From Lonicera japonica (lineage: Eukaryota; Streptophyta; Magnoliopsida; Dipsacales; Caprifoliaceae), in the NCBI GenBank assembly GCA_021464415.1, contig CM038464.1, positions 55,913,328-55,977,327 on the forward strand: a stretch of 64,000 bases of DNA, in the 5' to 3' direction. The position numbers were made by a program, and so were the translations under genes. A model generated the notes under the pieces. The model was given only the letters and a program-made list of their open reading frames with translations. It was not told where the DNA came from and did no database searches. Below are positions 23,590-34,659 of the stretch, piece after piece (position 1 is the first letter of the stretch; every line of letters begins with the position of its first letter).

Positions 23590-25790
23590 TGTAGGAGGAA
23601 AGAGTTCAAGGTCGAGGAGTGGCCATGAGCATTTTGGGAGATCTTTGGGCTAGTTGCCTTTTGGAGGTCTCGATCCTCGTTCCTTTACTGAATTTCGGAG
23701 TGTTCTTAGATTCGGTTGTGGGGGTCCCGTGAAACAGGGGATTGATTGTGAATTCGACCCTAGCCTAATATTGGTGGGATACTACCAACACTTTTCACTT
23801 TTTATTTGGGGAGATAACGATGACACCTCTCAATTTTTACGTGATGACCGGGCTTGTATTCGTGAGATAGCCCATTCAGATTTACAGGAGGAGAGTGGTG
23901 ATTGAGGTTGGCATCCGGAGAGCACTCGAGTTTGTATTCCCACTTCATGGGGGAACGCTATCATGATTAAGAACTTGTGGCATTATCTGCAAGGCTGGGC
24001 CCATGACGATGAGTTGACTGCTGCACAAGTTCGGCAGCGAGCCCGGTGCCTTTTGTTATTTTTGTTGGGGTAGGCCCTCGCGGCGAATGTCGACAGCATT
24101 GTGCGTCTATGGTGGCTGCATTATTTGCGACACTTCTCCCAGATAGTGAATTACAACTAGGCTAGTGTTGGTTTGGTGACGCTCTATCATTCGATGAGCA
24201 TTTTCTTGAGGAGGGTGTCGATGAGCCATATCGGCATGTCCCACTTGTGGGAGGTACGTGATCGTTGCTTTGGCTTGATTATTTCGACACTTGAAGCTTT
24301 ATTTTCTCTTTAATTCGAGTAATATGTGAACTGATAGACTATTCATTCCCTTTTCAGGTCTGGTACTACATGTACTTTGGCGGCGAGCGTAGATTGCAGC
24401 CACTAAATAATGTGATTACAGAGTAACCTATTCAACATATGTATTGTTGGGACAATTGGAGGAAGAATGCTCTCAGCTCTGTTGAGAGGGTTTTAGTAGA
24501 TCTGTGTGCTTTGAAGATCGATCGGGTATGTTTTTATACTCTGGATGCGATTGGTTTTTTAAGTTTTAGCCCTATATGATATACCGATGATTGATGATCT
24601 TTTCAAGTTACTTGGTTCCCGTATTTATTGCAGTGGATGGGAGGCCAGGCCATGATGATGCTGTCCCAGCACAGGCTATTGCTGTGTGGAAAGTACGATT
24701 TCCAATTTTACTTGACTGAGAGGGTCATCAGAAAGCATGTGTAGGGCTATCCACTAAGGGCATGGACATACCTGCCTATGCTTATAAGGCGTCCAAATTT
24801 GGTACCGATAGGAGATATGGCCGATTTAGTGGCTGGCGTGTTTTTCGAGGGATTTTTGCGAGGCCTTGAGATTTCTTATGAGTACTATACCACAAGATAC
24901 TTGATGCCAGGGCATCCACCTATTTCAGTAGAAGTCATGCATGTGGGCGATGGCCTTTCCTAATGGGTATACTCCTCCAGCAGCCCAGCCCGAGGTTCTG
25001 CCTCCACCGCCGCCAGAAGGGTCTACTGAACATCTTGCCGCCCCTGATGATGACGACGAGCAACAGGCCGAAAATGACCTTGTTGGTGAGGGCAACTTTG
25101 AAGGTTTTAATTTTGGAGGTATGGAGACGCTGCCACCACCCATCTTCATGGGACTCCGCTTTCGATCCCTCATGCCTTTGTCGTGGGTTAGGTTATACTC
25201 TTATTGACTACAGGATCCTTTACTCATTAGGCCAGCTCTTCGCATCAACCTGATTACGACATGCCTTCTGCGACGATGTACCATCTGCCTCCTATCCCGT
25301 TGACTTATCAGTACATGAAGGAGGGATTGTGCACACGAGGAAGATTCCTCGGAACATGACACACGGCGAATAATTCTTTCCCCTACCTCCTGACTTGTTC
25401 GAGCAGCCAGTATAACTCTCATCTTTAGCTGTTATAACATTTCACTAGCATACACACTGTATATTGATACACTTTTTGCTCATATCAAGTTACCCAGGTA
25501 TACACTGCAGATATTCGGGACGCATAAGAGGCGGCTAGCTCGTAGAGCTTTTATGGGTCAGACCAGACAGAGGAACTGGAGGCACTGAGGAAAAATGTTG
25601 GTGGCCTATCTTTGGGAAGTACCCGTTCTAGGACTACTCGATGCTAGTTCGCTGGTCCGAGTAAGAGCTAGTATGTTCGAAGAGGCTCGGTTCTTGAGGA
25701 GTCGCAAGGTAGTAAGAGAACTCGTCACGATGGGACAGGGACTTCTAGGCGTAGCTCGCTGTAGTATTAAATTTCTTTTTGCTTGATAAC
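23590..25790 (+). pseudogene. Plant mobile domain (PMD / PP7L-like) gene, decayed, antisense to the element
   Basis: Collinear pieces in changing frames resemble the PMD family (MAIN, MAIL1, PP7-long type). About 23960-24180: NLWHYLQGWAHDDELTAAQV, then RQRARCLLLFLLG and DSIVRLWWLHYLRHF. About 24350-24530: WYYMYFGGERRLQPLNNVIT and WDNWRKNALSSVERVLVDL. About 24620-24760: WMGGQAMMMLSQHRLLLCGK and FYLTERVIRK. Intron-like GT...AG gaps separate them (for example after 24254 and 24523). A Pro-rich, acidic tail follows at 24963-25200. In-frame stops interrupt several pieces, for example after LLLFLLG at 24071. PMD sequences are known in genes and also inside plant transposons. Its strand is opposite to the element's transcription. 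Confidence 0.6.
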
Positions 25791-25799
25791 ATTGTTTTG

Positions 25800-26460
25800 C
25801 CTTTCTTTTCAGACTTGTATTCAGTTTAGAAGACTTTTGTCTCGAATTTGGTGTCTTTATTCCTTTGGATTATCTGCATATTTTTAGTTATGACAAAGAC
25901 TTTTTTTTCATTGATGAACCTGCAAAATTTGTTAGTTAAATGGCCTCGAAAGGTGAATACCAACATTTAATCAAATTGACTTAATTCAAAGTACAAAATG
26001 AAACCAAGTATTAACCTATAAAGAATAAATGAATGAGATAGATGTAATTCACACCATTTGATCCATAAGTAAAATTAGCCCAACTTGAGGTAAGATTAAG
26101 ATGATACCGCTCGGTACACCTCCATGTCCAATAATTGGCGAGATGATTGGCGATGTTGCCCTGTGCAATATCTAACTTTCACGTTGATTTGCGATTTAGC
26201 TCGGTGTAGTATTAAAGTCAAAAGCAATATTTGGCCTATGTGACGCAATCTTTTATAATGCTTTCTAAGAGTTTCAATTGAAGGATTCTCTTCTTTGCCA
26301 TCTGAATCAACTGTTGCATGTACGATGTTTGACAACATAAGATGTTAAAAATGAAGCGTTGGGGCTCGAATGGGGTTTCATGACCTGCAAAAGATGTTAG
26401 AAATGGAGCGTGAGAGCTCGAATGAGGTTTTATGACCTACAAAATATGTTAGAAACAAAG
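25800..26460. other. Internal non-coding DNA of the Tat-like element
   Basis: No gag or pol motif on the minus strand, where it would be expected. The region leads into short TGAATGAATGGGGC repeats. Confidence 0.45.
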
Positions 26461-26466
26461 GCAATA

Positions 26467-26715
26467 GATGAATGAATGGGGCATTCGAGCTCCGTGCAAT
26501 GCTTTAGCATGCAATTGATGAATGAATGGGGCGGCAAGCCCGTGCGATGCATTGGTAAGTGATTGATGAATGAATGGGGCATTAGAGCCCGTGCAGTGCT
26601 TTGGCATACGATTGATGAATGAATGGGGCGTTAGAGCCCTTTGCAGTGCTTTGGCATGCGATTGATGAATCAATGGGGTATTGGAGCCCGGTGCAGTGTT
26701 TTGGCATACATACGA
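26467..26715 (+). repeat. About 50-bp tandem array, five units
   Basis: Units start GATGAATGAATGGGGC and continue to GCAGTGCTTTGGCATGCGATT. Five are visible with moderate divergence; the last one contains GATGAATCAATGGGGT. Confidence 0.85.
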
Positions 26716-26754
26716 TCGAAAAAAAAGTCGATGGGGGCCAGATGCAGTGTATGA

Positions 26755-27440
26755 CTTACATGAATGAATTAACGATGCTGTGGTTAGTCCAATGCTATGA
26801 ATTGATAAATAATACAGCGGTTAGCCAGTTACAATGAATGTATGCATAATGTGGCTATTAGCCCAGTGTAATGAATAAATGATGATTTGGCGATTAGCCT
26901 AATGTAATGATGAATGAATAATGTGGCGATTAGCCCAATGTATTGAATTAATTGGCGATTGGCCTGGTGTAATAAACTAAGTGGCGATTAGCTGATTGCA
27001 ATGAATTAAACAATGATATGGCGATTAGCTCATGTATTAATGAATGAATGAATGAATGAATGAATCGACGATTAGCCGAGTCAAAGAATGATGTGACGAT
27101 TAGCCCGTGTATTGAATTTAAAGAATGATGTGGCAATTAGTCCAGTTTATTAATGAATGGATGGTGTGTCGATTAGCCAGTGTATTGATGAATGATATTT
27201 GTGGCGATTAGTCCAGCTTATTGAATGAATGAATGAATTGACGATTAGCTTAGTGAATGATGTGGCGATTAGCCCAATATAATGAATTAAAGAATAATGT
27301 GACAATTAGCCCAGTATATTATATAAATAATATTTGGCGAATAGCCCAGTATAATGAATTGATTGAATGGCATGGCAATTAGCCCAATGTATTTGATGAA
27401 TGAATAATTTGGCGATTAACCCAGTTTATTAAATAAATGT
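26755..27440 (+). repeat. Degenerate array of GTGGCGATTAGCCCAGTGTA units
   Basis: More than 15 variants of GTGGCGATTAGCCCAGTGTA alternate with runs of TGAATGAA (27042-27064 is a pure ATGA run). Unit length varies between about 30 and 50 bp. It appears to descend from the same kind of array as 26467-26715. Confidence 0.8.
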
Positions 27441-29846
27441 ATGTTTTTACCTGCACTTACCCGTGAAATATAAGAAACTCAACGCGCTTGCGCAGTGGTT
27501 ATGCGGCTAATGGTGAAACACCATGGCGAAAATAAAATAATGTGCTTGCATGCAATAACAATAATATCAAGATGGAAAAAATCACATTTCCAAATGATTG
27601 TCGGAATCAAATGCCGATTACTTCTGTTGAAGTTTGATGGAAATCTCACATCTATTGAATAAATGAAATATTGGAATGATTGATTCAAAGTTTGTTATTT
27701 GAAAGAATTCAATTATTTATTGCACGCAAATCGGCATGATGAATGTTTTAAAATGATTTGATTTTATTTAAACCGTGAAATGACGTGAATTTTTCTCTTG
27801 AAAAGATTTGATTATTTAAGGAAACAGAATTGTGATTCAATTCTGATTATGATTTTTGAAAATTGTCGATTAAAGACAGTGTGGGAGCAAACTTTTTTTT
27901 CGTATATGGCAATGCCGTATTTTTTTGGATTTTCCTCAGTAGGAAAGGGAATAAATTATGTCATGTATCGATCAATTTTGACGGTATTTGAACTACCTCT
28001 TGTTAAAACATGTCGTGCGTCAGTGTTGTATTACACTAATTTTTTCAAAAATTCAGTAAAACTATAATTACATATGCATTTTGATCAAATGACATGATAG
28101 AGTGTTGAAACTCAAGTGGAGACCTTCCCATATTCTATTCGTTCGTTTCTGTTTTTCTCCCTATTTTTTAGAAACAAGAAATGGCTTTGTTTCTTTCTTC
28201 TTCATTTTTTCTCTTTTTTTATTCACCCTCATCATTTTTTCTTTTCTTTTTTTTGTTTCATCCCCTCGGACTACATTAGCCAGAATTGCAGCTAAGAGTC
28301 TTTTTCTTTTGGTTTCATTACCTAGTTTTTTTTATTGTTTCATTTTTTTCTGTGTATGTGCTGGGTTCGACCGTTTATTCCTCACTTTTTAAATGGGAAC
28401 GTAATCTCCTTCAAGTTTTTAATGATTGTTCATGTATAAACGATTGCGTTATATCAACCTTTTTACACGCAAGAATTGCTGAGAAAAATAAGTATGATAG
28501 TGTTGTGTTTTTTTTATTCAAATACTTGAATGCTGTTCATGTTCATTAAATTTGATTAACATGCATTTGAATTTCTAACGAAATGGGATTGGATAAAAAT
28601 ATTTGATGTCGCGTTTTTGCCTTATTGGAGAGAGCGATACGATTTTAACCGTGCTGTGGTTAAACGATTTTCTTCTTTTATAAAAAATGAGAGTTGAATC
28701 ATAATCTCGATTTCAAATAATGATTGATTTTTATCAAATAATAACGATTTTTTTTAAAGAATGACTTAATTCCAGAATTGTGGAATATACTTCTATAAAA
28801 TAATTGATTTAAAGGATGGTGAAATTTATTTGGCCAGAAAGAATGATGATTTTATTGAAGAATAATGAATTTTATTTTTCAAAAGAATTGTTCGATTCTA
28901 GAATTATGGAACCCTTTTATCCAAATAATTGAATTAAAGAATGGTGGAATTTATTTGTCCACAAAAATGGATTAATTGATTTTTTTTTGAAAGAATGTGA
29001 CTTTATACAAGTAAATATATTTTTTTAAAATAAATGAAAATGAACTGTTTAACACATGTGAAGCGTGCGAAAGAAAATGTACAATTTGCACATATTTTTT
29101 TTATTTATGAAATAATCTTTTCTTTAACCCTGATAGCAAAATTATGAAACACCGGATGAACCGGTAAGGATTTTGAAAAGAGGGAATCTATAAGATTCTT
29201 TTGTCCTATGTATGCTCTAGTGATGCAATCTCGGTTGAAAATTGATATGACTTTTTATTGGTAGGGTTTCACGATATACAGTAAGTGTATGTGTGAACGA
29301 TCATTTGATATACCCTAAATGTACGTGGATTGACCTTTATACCATTAACTCACTCAATACTTCACATCCCGAAGAATGATCCGTACGTGTGGCGTTTAAT
29401 CTGATATACACAGAGTACTGTAACATGTCCCACGATACACCTCCCACCCATTAGGGTGATCGTTAGTACTGTGTTAGATGGTTGCGATATACTCAGAGGG
29501 TACGAAATCGAGAAAAGTGAGGGCTTATGTTTTAGTTATTTATGATATATACATGCTGTGCAGATGTGCTTTAGTATTGGTAATTTTGCTCAATTTTATT
29601 TTTAAAAAAGGAAAGGAAAAATATTTTTTACTTATTCTTAGGCAAAGAGATATCTATATGGAATCAAGTGAGCATGCTACTATGTTCTTAGGGAATCTTA
29701 GCATATGTCTAAGTTGTCACGTAAAGGCCAAAATTGTTACATAGCATGTAAAAACAAGGATATAGCATGCGTGTACGATAACTAGAAAGTAGATAAAGCA
29801 TGATAGTAAGTATATACATATTATAGAATCTAGTTCGCTTAAATAG
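27441..29846. other. Internal AT-rich DNA of the Tat-like element
   Basis: Expected to hold leader and gag if the element were autonomous, but no zinc knuckle, RT or other retroelement motif is visible on either strand. 28690-29010 holds three loosely repeated segments with GAATTGTGGAA(T/C) and GAATGGTGGAATTTATTTG. Short + frames at 28102-28549 are Phe/Leu-rich and look spurious. Confidence 0.45.
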
Positions 29847-29864
29847 TCCCCAGCAGAGTCGCCA
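29847..29864 (-). other. Primer binding site, tRNA-Arg type
   Basis: The minus strand reads TGGCGACTCTGCTGGGGA, starting one base from the LTR end. Its complement ends in CCA and fits an arginine tRNA acceptor/T-arm end (CCCCAGCGGAGTCGCCA type) with one mismatch. Confidence 0.75.
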
Positions 29865-29865
29865 C

Positions 29866-31807
29866 TGTGAGAGTCCTGACGGGAACCCCCTCTCGATGCC
29901 ATTTAGCGCGTGGCTTGGTTTGAAAAAAGTTTTCGAGTCGCCAGTACGTTTTCCGAAAAAACGGACAAAAGGTGTGTTTTGTACCCTTTTTGGGGTATAA
30001 CACAGTCTACGCAACTAGATTGGTTCGGGAACTATATTTTGACGCGGGAAGGTATTAGGCATCCGCGCCGCCTTTTCGGCTTTTAAATGGACATGCTCAT
30101 TTATCATTTTTTATCCCATTCTTACTGTTTTTGGCCCAAATATACATATATATTAGTTTTATTAACATGCTGGAATAATGGCATGGGTTAGGAAGCAAAC
30201 TGGCAAAAATTAACCAAAGACCGATCGGCATTACCAATAGACCAATCGGTCATCGCCAAAGATCGATCAATCTGATTTTTTAAGGGGTGATCATGAACAT
30301 GTTTAAGGTAAATCGATATATTTACAACTCTATTCAGATTTAAAAATGTATTTACATGTCATACAAGTTAAATCTGTCCAATTCTGGTTTGATTAATATA
30401 TACGCAATGTCTAGGTATTATATATAATATTCCCAGCAATATAAATTATATACACATGGGGCAATCAATACTTGAAGATGAATTTAAAAAGATTAATAGA
30501 ATACCGTATTTCCAAAGACAAAGCTTTTGTTTCGGTTGATATTGTAAAGTATTACAAACTAATCTAAGAATTTCGAATACATTGCTTTTATAATGTGTTT
30601 CTGTCTTTAGAACTAATTTATATTTATCTATTTTCAAGCCTTCTGCTGTCTGGGGATCTCTTTTTTTTTTCGGAGCTCTCTACCTCCATTCGGAGGCTCC
30701 TCCCCGTCTGCCCTTTTTCAGGGACTATTTTTTTCTTTCTTCTGTTATATTTTGGTTGATATGGTAGAAGATTAGGCTTCTTCATTCAAAGACCAATTGG
30801 TAGAGCTCAAAGACCGATTCGCTAGCCCATAAGACTGATCGGCATTACTAGTAGACCGATCGGTTTTCCTTTCACAGTGTATTAATTTCTTAGGGGGTGA
30901 TTATGAACATGTTTAAGGTATATCGATATATTTACAACTCTATTCGGATTTAAAAATGTATTTACGTGTCATACAAGATAAATTTGTCCAATTCCGGTTT
31001 GATTAACATATAGGCAGTGTGTAGGTATTATATACAATATTCCCAGCAATACAAATTATATACACATGGGGCAATCAATACTTAAAGATGAATTTAAAGA
31101 GATTAATAGAGTACCATATTTCCGAAGACAAAGCTTTTCTTTCGATTGATACTGTAAAGTATTATAAACTAGTTTAAGAATTTTGAATACATCATTTTTA
31201 CAACATGTTTATGTCTTTAAAATTAATTTCTATCTATCTATCTATTTTTGAGCCTTTTGCTATATGGGGATATTTTTCTCTCTTTTTCGGAGCACTCTAC
31301 CTCCATTCGGAGGCTCCCCTCGTCTGCCCCTTTTCAGGGACTCTTTTTTTCTTTCTTATGTTCTGTTTTGGTTGGTATAGTAGAAGATTAGGCTTCTCCA
31401 TTCAAAGACTGATTGGTATAGCTCAAAGATCGATTCACTAGCCCGGAAGACCAAATGATGTACAGTGAAAACCGATCGGTCTATGCTTAAGACCGACCCG
31501 TACACTTAAAAGGCCGACTCGCGGGCTCTTATGACGGATCCACCTGCTTGGAAAACCACTTATTTGATGAAGCCCGGCCAGTCTCTTCCTTTGCCTGATT
31601 GGTCATTGGGTAAGACCGACCGGTCTTTTCTTTCCCCTAACATTTTCACTTCACTTTTGGATTTTTGAGTTCTTGTACTGAAGTGTGACCTTTTATTGTA
31701 CCAAATTCCCCTTCTTGCGTGCTATCTGAGCGTAGTATTTGACTTTCGATGCTTTCTAAGTTTGACCACGTTGTCCTCCAACGGTTGTAAAATGGGTTAT
31801 CTATATA
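29866..31807 (-). repeat. 5' LTR of the Tat-like element with an internal 614-bp duplication
   Basis: It aligns to 20330-21662 from end to end, but the segment starting at 30219 (GACCGATCGGCATTAC) repeats at 30833 (GACTGATCGGCATTAC). This gives two copies of about 614 bp in tandem and explains why this LTR is longer. The left LTR has one copy. Confidence 0.8.
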
Positions 31808-31812
31808 ATGAG

Positions 31813-32530
31813 CATTTAGTATAAGTGCATGTTTGGGCAAAATTACTCAAATCTATTATAATAAATCATTTGTATGATACTATCCAATATTAGAGAATGT
31901 ACTTACTTGAGATACAAGTGGTTCAATTAAAAAATATGCCGAGAATCATTTGGTAAATAGCCTTTACCATTTTCAAAACCTGTTTTATAAGAATGAACCG
32001 GTTATACTGGTTTACTATTCAGTTTTGGTATATCAAAACTAAAATAAAAATGGTTTTTTTATTTTTTTTGTTTTATATAATCGTTTTTCTTTATGGGTTT
32101 TTAAGTTTTCAGTGACATGAGATTGTTTCCAAGTTTTATGATTTCCTTTTTTATTAGCAAATTTCTATAATTTAGTCTTTTTTATTTGAAGAATAATTTA
32201 GTCTTTAAGAATAATTTTTTTGGTTTTCTAGTTCATTATTTTCATTATACCAAAACTCAAAATCCTCCGATACTCTTTTCCCCCCTTATTGTTAAAATTA
32301 ATTGCTAAAATTCATTATTTTAAGCTAAAAATTCTCTATTTTAAGCTAAAAAAATTATAACAATATTTATAATGAGATCCACAATAAAATTTAACGAAAA
32401 TTTGTTCTAATAATGTTCTTATCTTTTTAATCAGTAGTTAATAATATAGCAATAATAAAGGTGAAACCATAAAAGGTCATATTTAGAATTCACAATAAAA
32501 TCAAATCAAACACATTTTCAATCAATATTA
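31813..32530. other. Intergenic AT-rich DNA
   Basis: Poly-T and AT-rich sequence with no ORF of note and no repeat that I recognise. Confidence 0.4.
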
Positions 32531-32534
32531 ATAG

Positions 32535-33630
32535 TAAATTACTCTAATAGATCCTAAATTATTAACTTAGTTCCACTTTAGCCCTTAAATCAAAAAATGC
32601 TTCATTTAAGCACTTAAATTATTGACCGTGATTCACTTTGAGCATTCCGTCAAATTTCTTCATTAAGTGGTACGAAATCAAGGGTAAAAATGTCATTTTT
32701 TATTAAAAAATAAAAAGAAAGACAAAATAAATTTTCAAGAGAGAACTGCTGGCGGCCAGTTGCGTCGCTATAGAACCACCACTTCGTTTCTTTGTCCTCC
32801 TCGTTTTATCTCTCTTATATTTCTCCTCTTAGCTTCTTTCTTTCATTCTCTTTATCTCTTTGTAAATTTATACGTGTATATATATACTCCAAAATCATGT
32901 CCAAATCTAAATATATATGTATCTTTGGAAATTATCCCCAAATTTAACTATACATGTATATATATAGATCTCAATTTGTATTTTTGTACATATTTATAAA
33001 ATGGTAATGGTAATGGTGGTGATTGGATGAAGGAGATGGTGGTGATAGTGTGGGATGAAAAGTAGGATGGAAATGGTGGTGGAGGTGGACGAAGGTGGTT
33101 GGAGTGGAGGTGGAGATGGTTGTGGCCGGGTGGTTAAAGCGGAGAAAGGTATAAATGTATGTACATGTGTGTGTGTGTATATATATAGAGTTTTATATAG
33201 GTCTTCCATTGATCGATTTGGTTTTGGATTTTGGTTTTGATTTCCATTAATTTGGTTTGATTAAATTTCCATATCATGTTTAAATTGTTGGAATGCGTTA
33301 ATTAGGGCTTAAATTGTTGGTAATTGTTTATAAGATGTTTAAGTTGACGTTGAGTAAGGATTTAAAAAACCAAACATTTTGATCCATATTAGTTACAAGA
33401 AAGTTTTGAAAAAACTAAACAAGTTCTCTGTTGAACTAACTTAAAAAATATCTAACTAAATGGGATTTTTAATTGCAATAACAAGAATACCCTTAATTCC
33501 ATCAAACTTAAAGGGGAAATTAAATGGAAGGGTCAAAGTGAGATGCAACCAATAGTTTAAGTGCTTGAATAAAACGTTTTTTAATTTAAGAGCCAAAATG
33601 AGACAGAGTGAATAACTTTAGGGAACTCCA
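32535..33630. mobile_element. MULE-type non-autonomous element with long inverted repeats
   Basis: The left arm (TTCCACTTTAGCCCTTAAATC..., GCACTTAAATTATTG...) is an imperfect inverted repeat of the right arm (complement of AATTTAAGAGCCAAAATGAG and CAATAGTTTAAGTGC). Arms are about 130 bp. The interior has ATGGTGGTGG-rich simple sequence and no transposase. A related single arm lies at 56440-56590. Long TIRs suggest the Mutator-like class, but the 9-bp target duplication was not fixed. Confidence 0.55.
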
Positions 33631-33834
33631 ATATTAAATAGGATGGCGATAAATGCACCACCTTTTGTTGTCACTAACATCCTCTAAATTTTTTATTAAT
33701 ATTAAAATAAACTTTATTCCCACTACCCTCTCATTTCATTTTTTTTATCCAAAGGTTAACTATTAATTAACTTAATTAATTGATCATTAATCACAACAAA
33801 ACAATACTATAATCTTTCATTACCCCTTTACCAC

Positions 33835-34006
33835 CCTCTTCTCTTTCTCATCCTCCTCCTCCTTCTCATCCTCATCCTCATTCTCTTCTTCAAAATGTAC
33901 ATATATACATAAATATATATAGATTCGAAAACAAAAGAATATGGATTCTTCCTCTTCTTCATCTTCTTTCTTCTTCTTCAAAACATACATACATATATAC
34001 ATACAG

Positions 34007-34038
<32 letters not shown>

Positions 34039-34040
34039 TC
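33835..34040. repeat. CTT/TCC-rich and (AC)n, (AT)n microsatellites
   Basis: Compound simple repeats: CCTCCTCCTCC/TCATCC runs at 33838-33890, CTTCTTC runs at 33950-33980, (AC)n at about 34005-34024 and (AT)n following. Open frames across them are artefacts of composition. Confidence 0.85.
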
Positions 34041-34144
34041 TAAAACGAAAGAAAAAAAAGAAAAAAACAAATGAAAAAATACATATATATAGATCTATTC
34101 TAAAAGAAACGAAAAAAAATTCATACCCACAGATCTGTTTAAGT

Positions 34145-34480
34145 TTCATATGTTCAATGTCAAGCGAGTAATAATATAGATACTCTCCCAATGACAGGAG
34201 AGTTTTATCACATTTAATTATATAAGTTGGACGAGTATATTTTAAAAATTAGTCGTAACTTAAGCTGAAGTTGTAGATGCTCAATGTTGAGTGAGTACTA
34301 ATGAATATAATCTCCTAATGACGGGAGAGTATTAACGCATTTACTCACTAGAAATTGGACAAGTATATTTTAAAAAATAGGCCATATTTAAGTTATTGAT
34401 AAAATTTAAAATTTTCAATATCAAGTAAGTACCAATAAAATTTTTTTAATGATAAAAAAATATTAACATAATTAAAATTA
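34145..34480 (+). repeat. Three diverged tandem units of about 120 bp
   Basis: Related phrases recur at about 34155, 34275 and 34400: TCAATGTCAAGCGAGTA / TCAATGTTGAGTGAGTA / TCAATATCAAGTAAGTA, followed by CTCCCAATGACAGGAGAGT / CTCCTAATGACGGGAGAGT / a decayed form. AAGTTGGACGAGTATATTTT follows in units 1 and 2. Confidence 0.6.
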
Positions 34481-34659
34481 TTAAGTTAGAGGGTAATAAA
34501 ATGGGATATTTATAATATTTTTTTATTTTTTAAAAGTAAAAAGCGTAAGGTATAAAAGGCGTCGGTTACAACAAAATGGTGCCTTTATCAACAGCCTATT
34601 AAATATTCAGAGTAATTTATCAAGGTTACCGGGGGTATTTTCGGCATAATGGCACTTAT

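Larger units (their letters stand above)
20330..31807 (-). mobile_element. Old Tat/Ogre-like LTR element, non-autonomous, with antisense gene remnant
   Basis: Two direct repeats flank about 8.2 kb: 20330-21662 and 29866-31807. Both start TGTGAGA. The left ends TGTCTACA; the right ends in a decayed TCTATATA. ATGAG occurs on both outer sides (20325-20329 and 31808-31812) if the right LTR has gained one TA, giving a 5-bp target duplication. Inside the right LTR, after one spacer base, the minus strand reads TGGCGACTCTGCTGGGGA, complementary to a tRNA-Arg 3' end, so the right LTR is the 5' LTR. A purine-rich GAGGGGCTTC abuts the left LTR. tRNA-Arg priming and tandem arrays in the part nearest the 3' LTR are traits of the Tat/Ogre lineage. 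No gag, RT or integrase is visible on either strand. The LTRs differ at many positions, so the insertion is old. Confidence 0.78.

Noticed and set aside
28102..28549. Phe/Leu-rich + strand ORFs of 87-96 codons
   Set aside because: They read through T-rich DNA inside the Tat-like element, with overlapping frames of similar quality; probably not coding.
33820..34191. 123-codon minus-strand ORF with poly-Glu and hydrophobic runs
   Set aside because: It is produced by CTT/TCC and AC/AT microsatellites; composition alone explains it.
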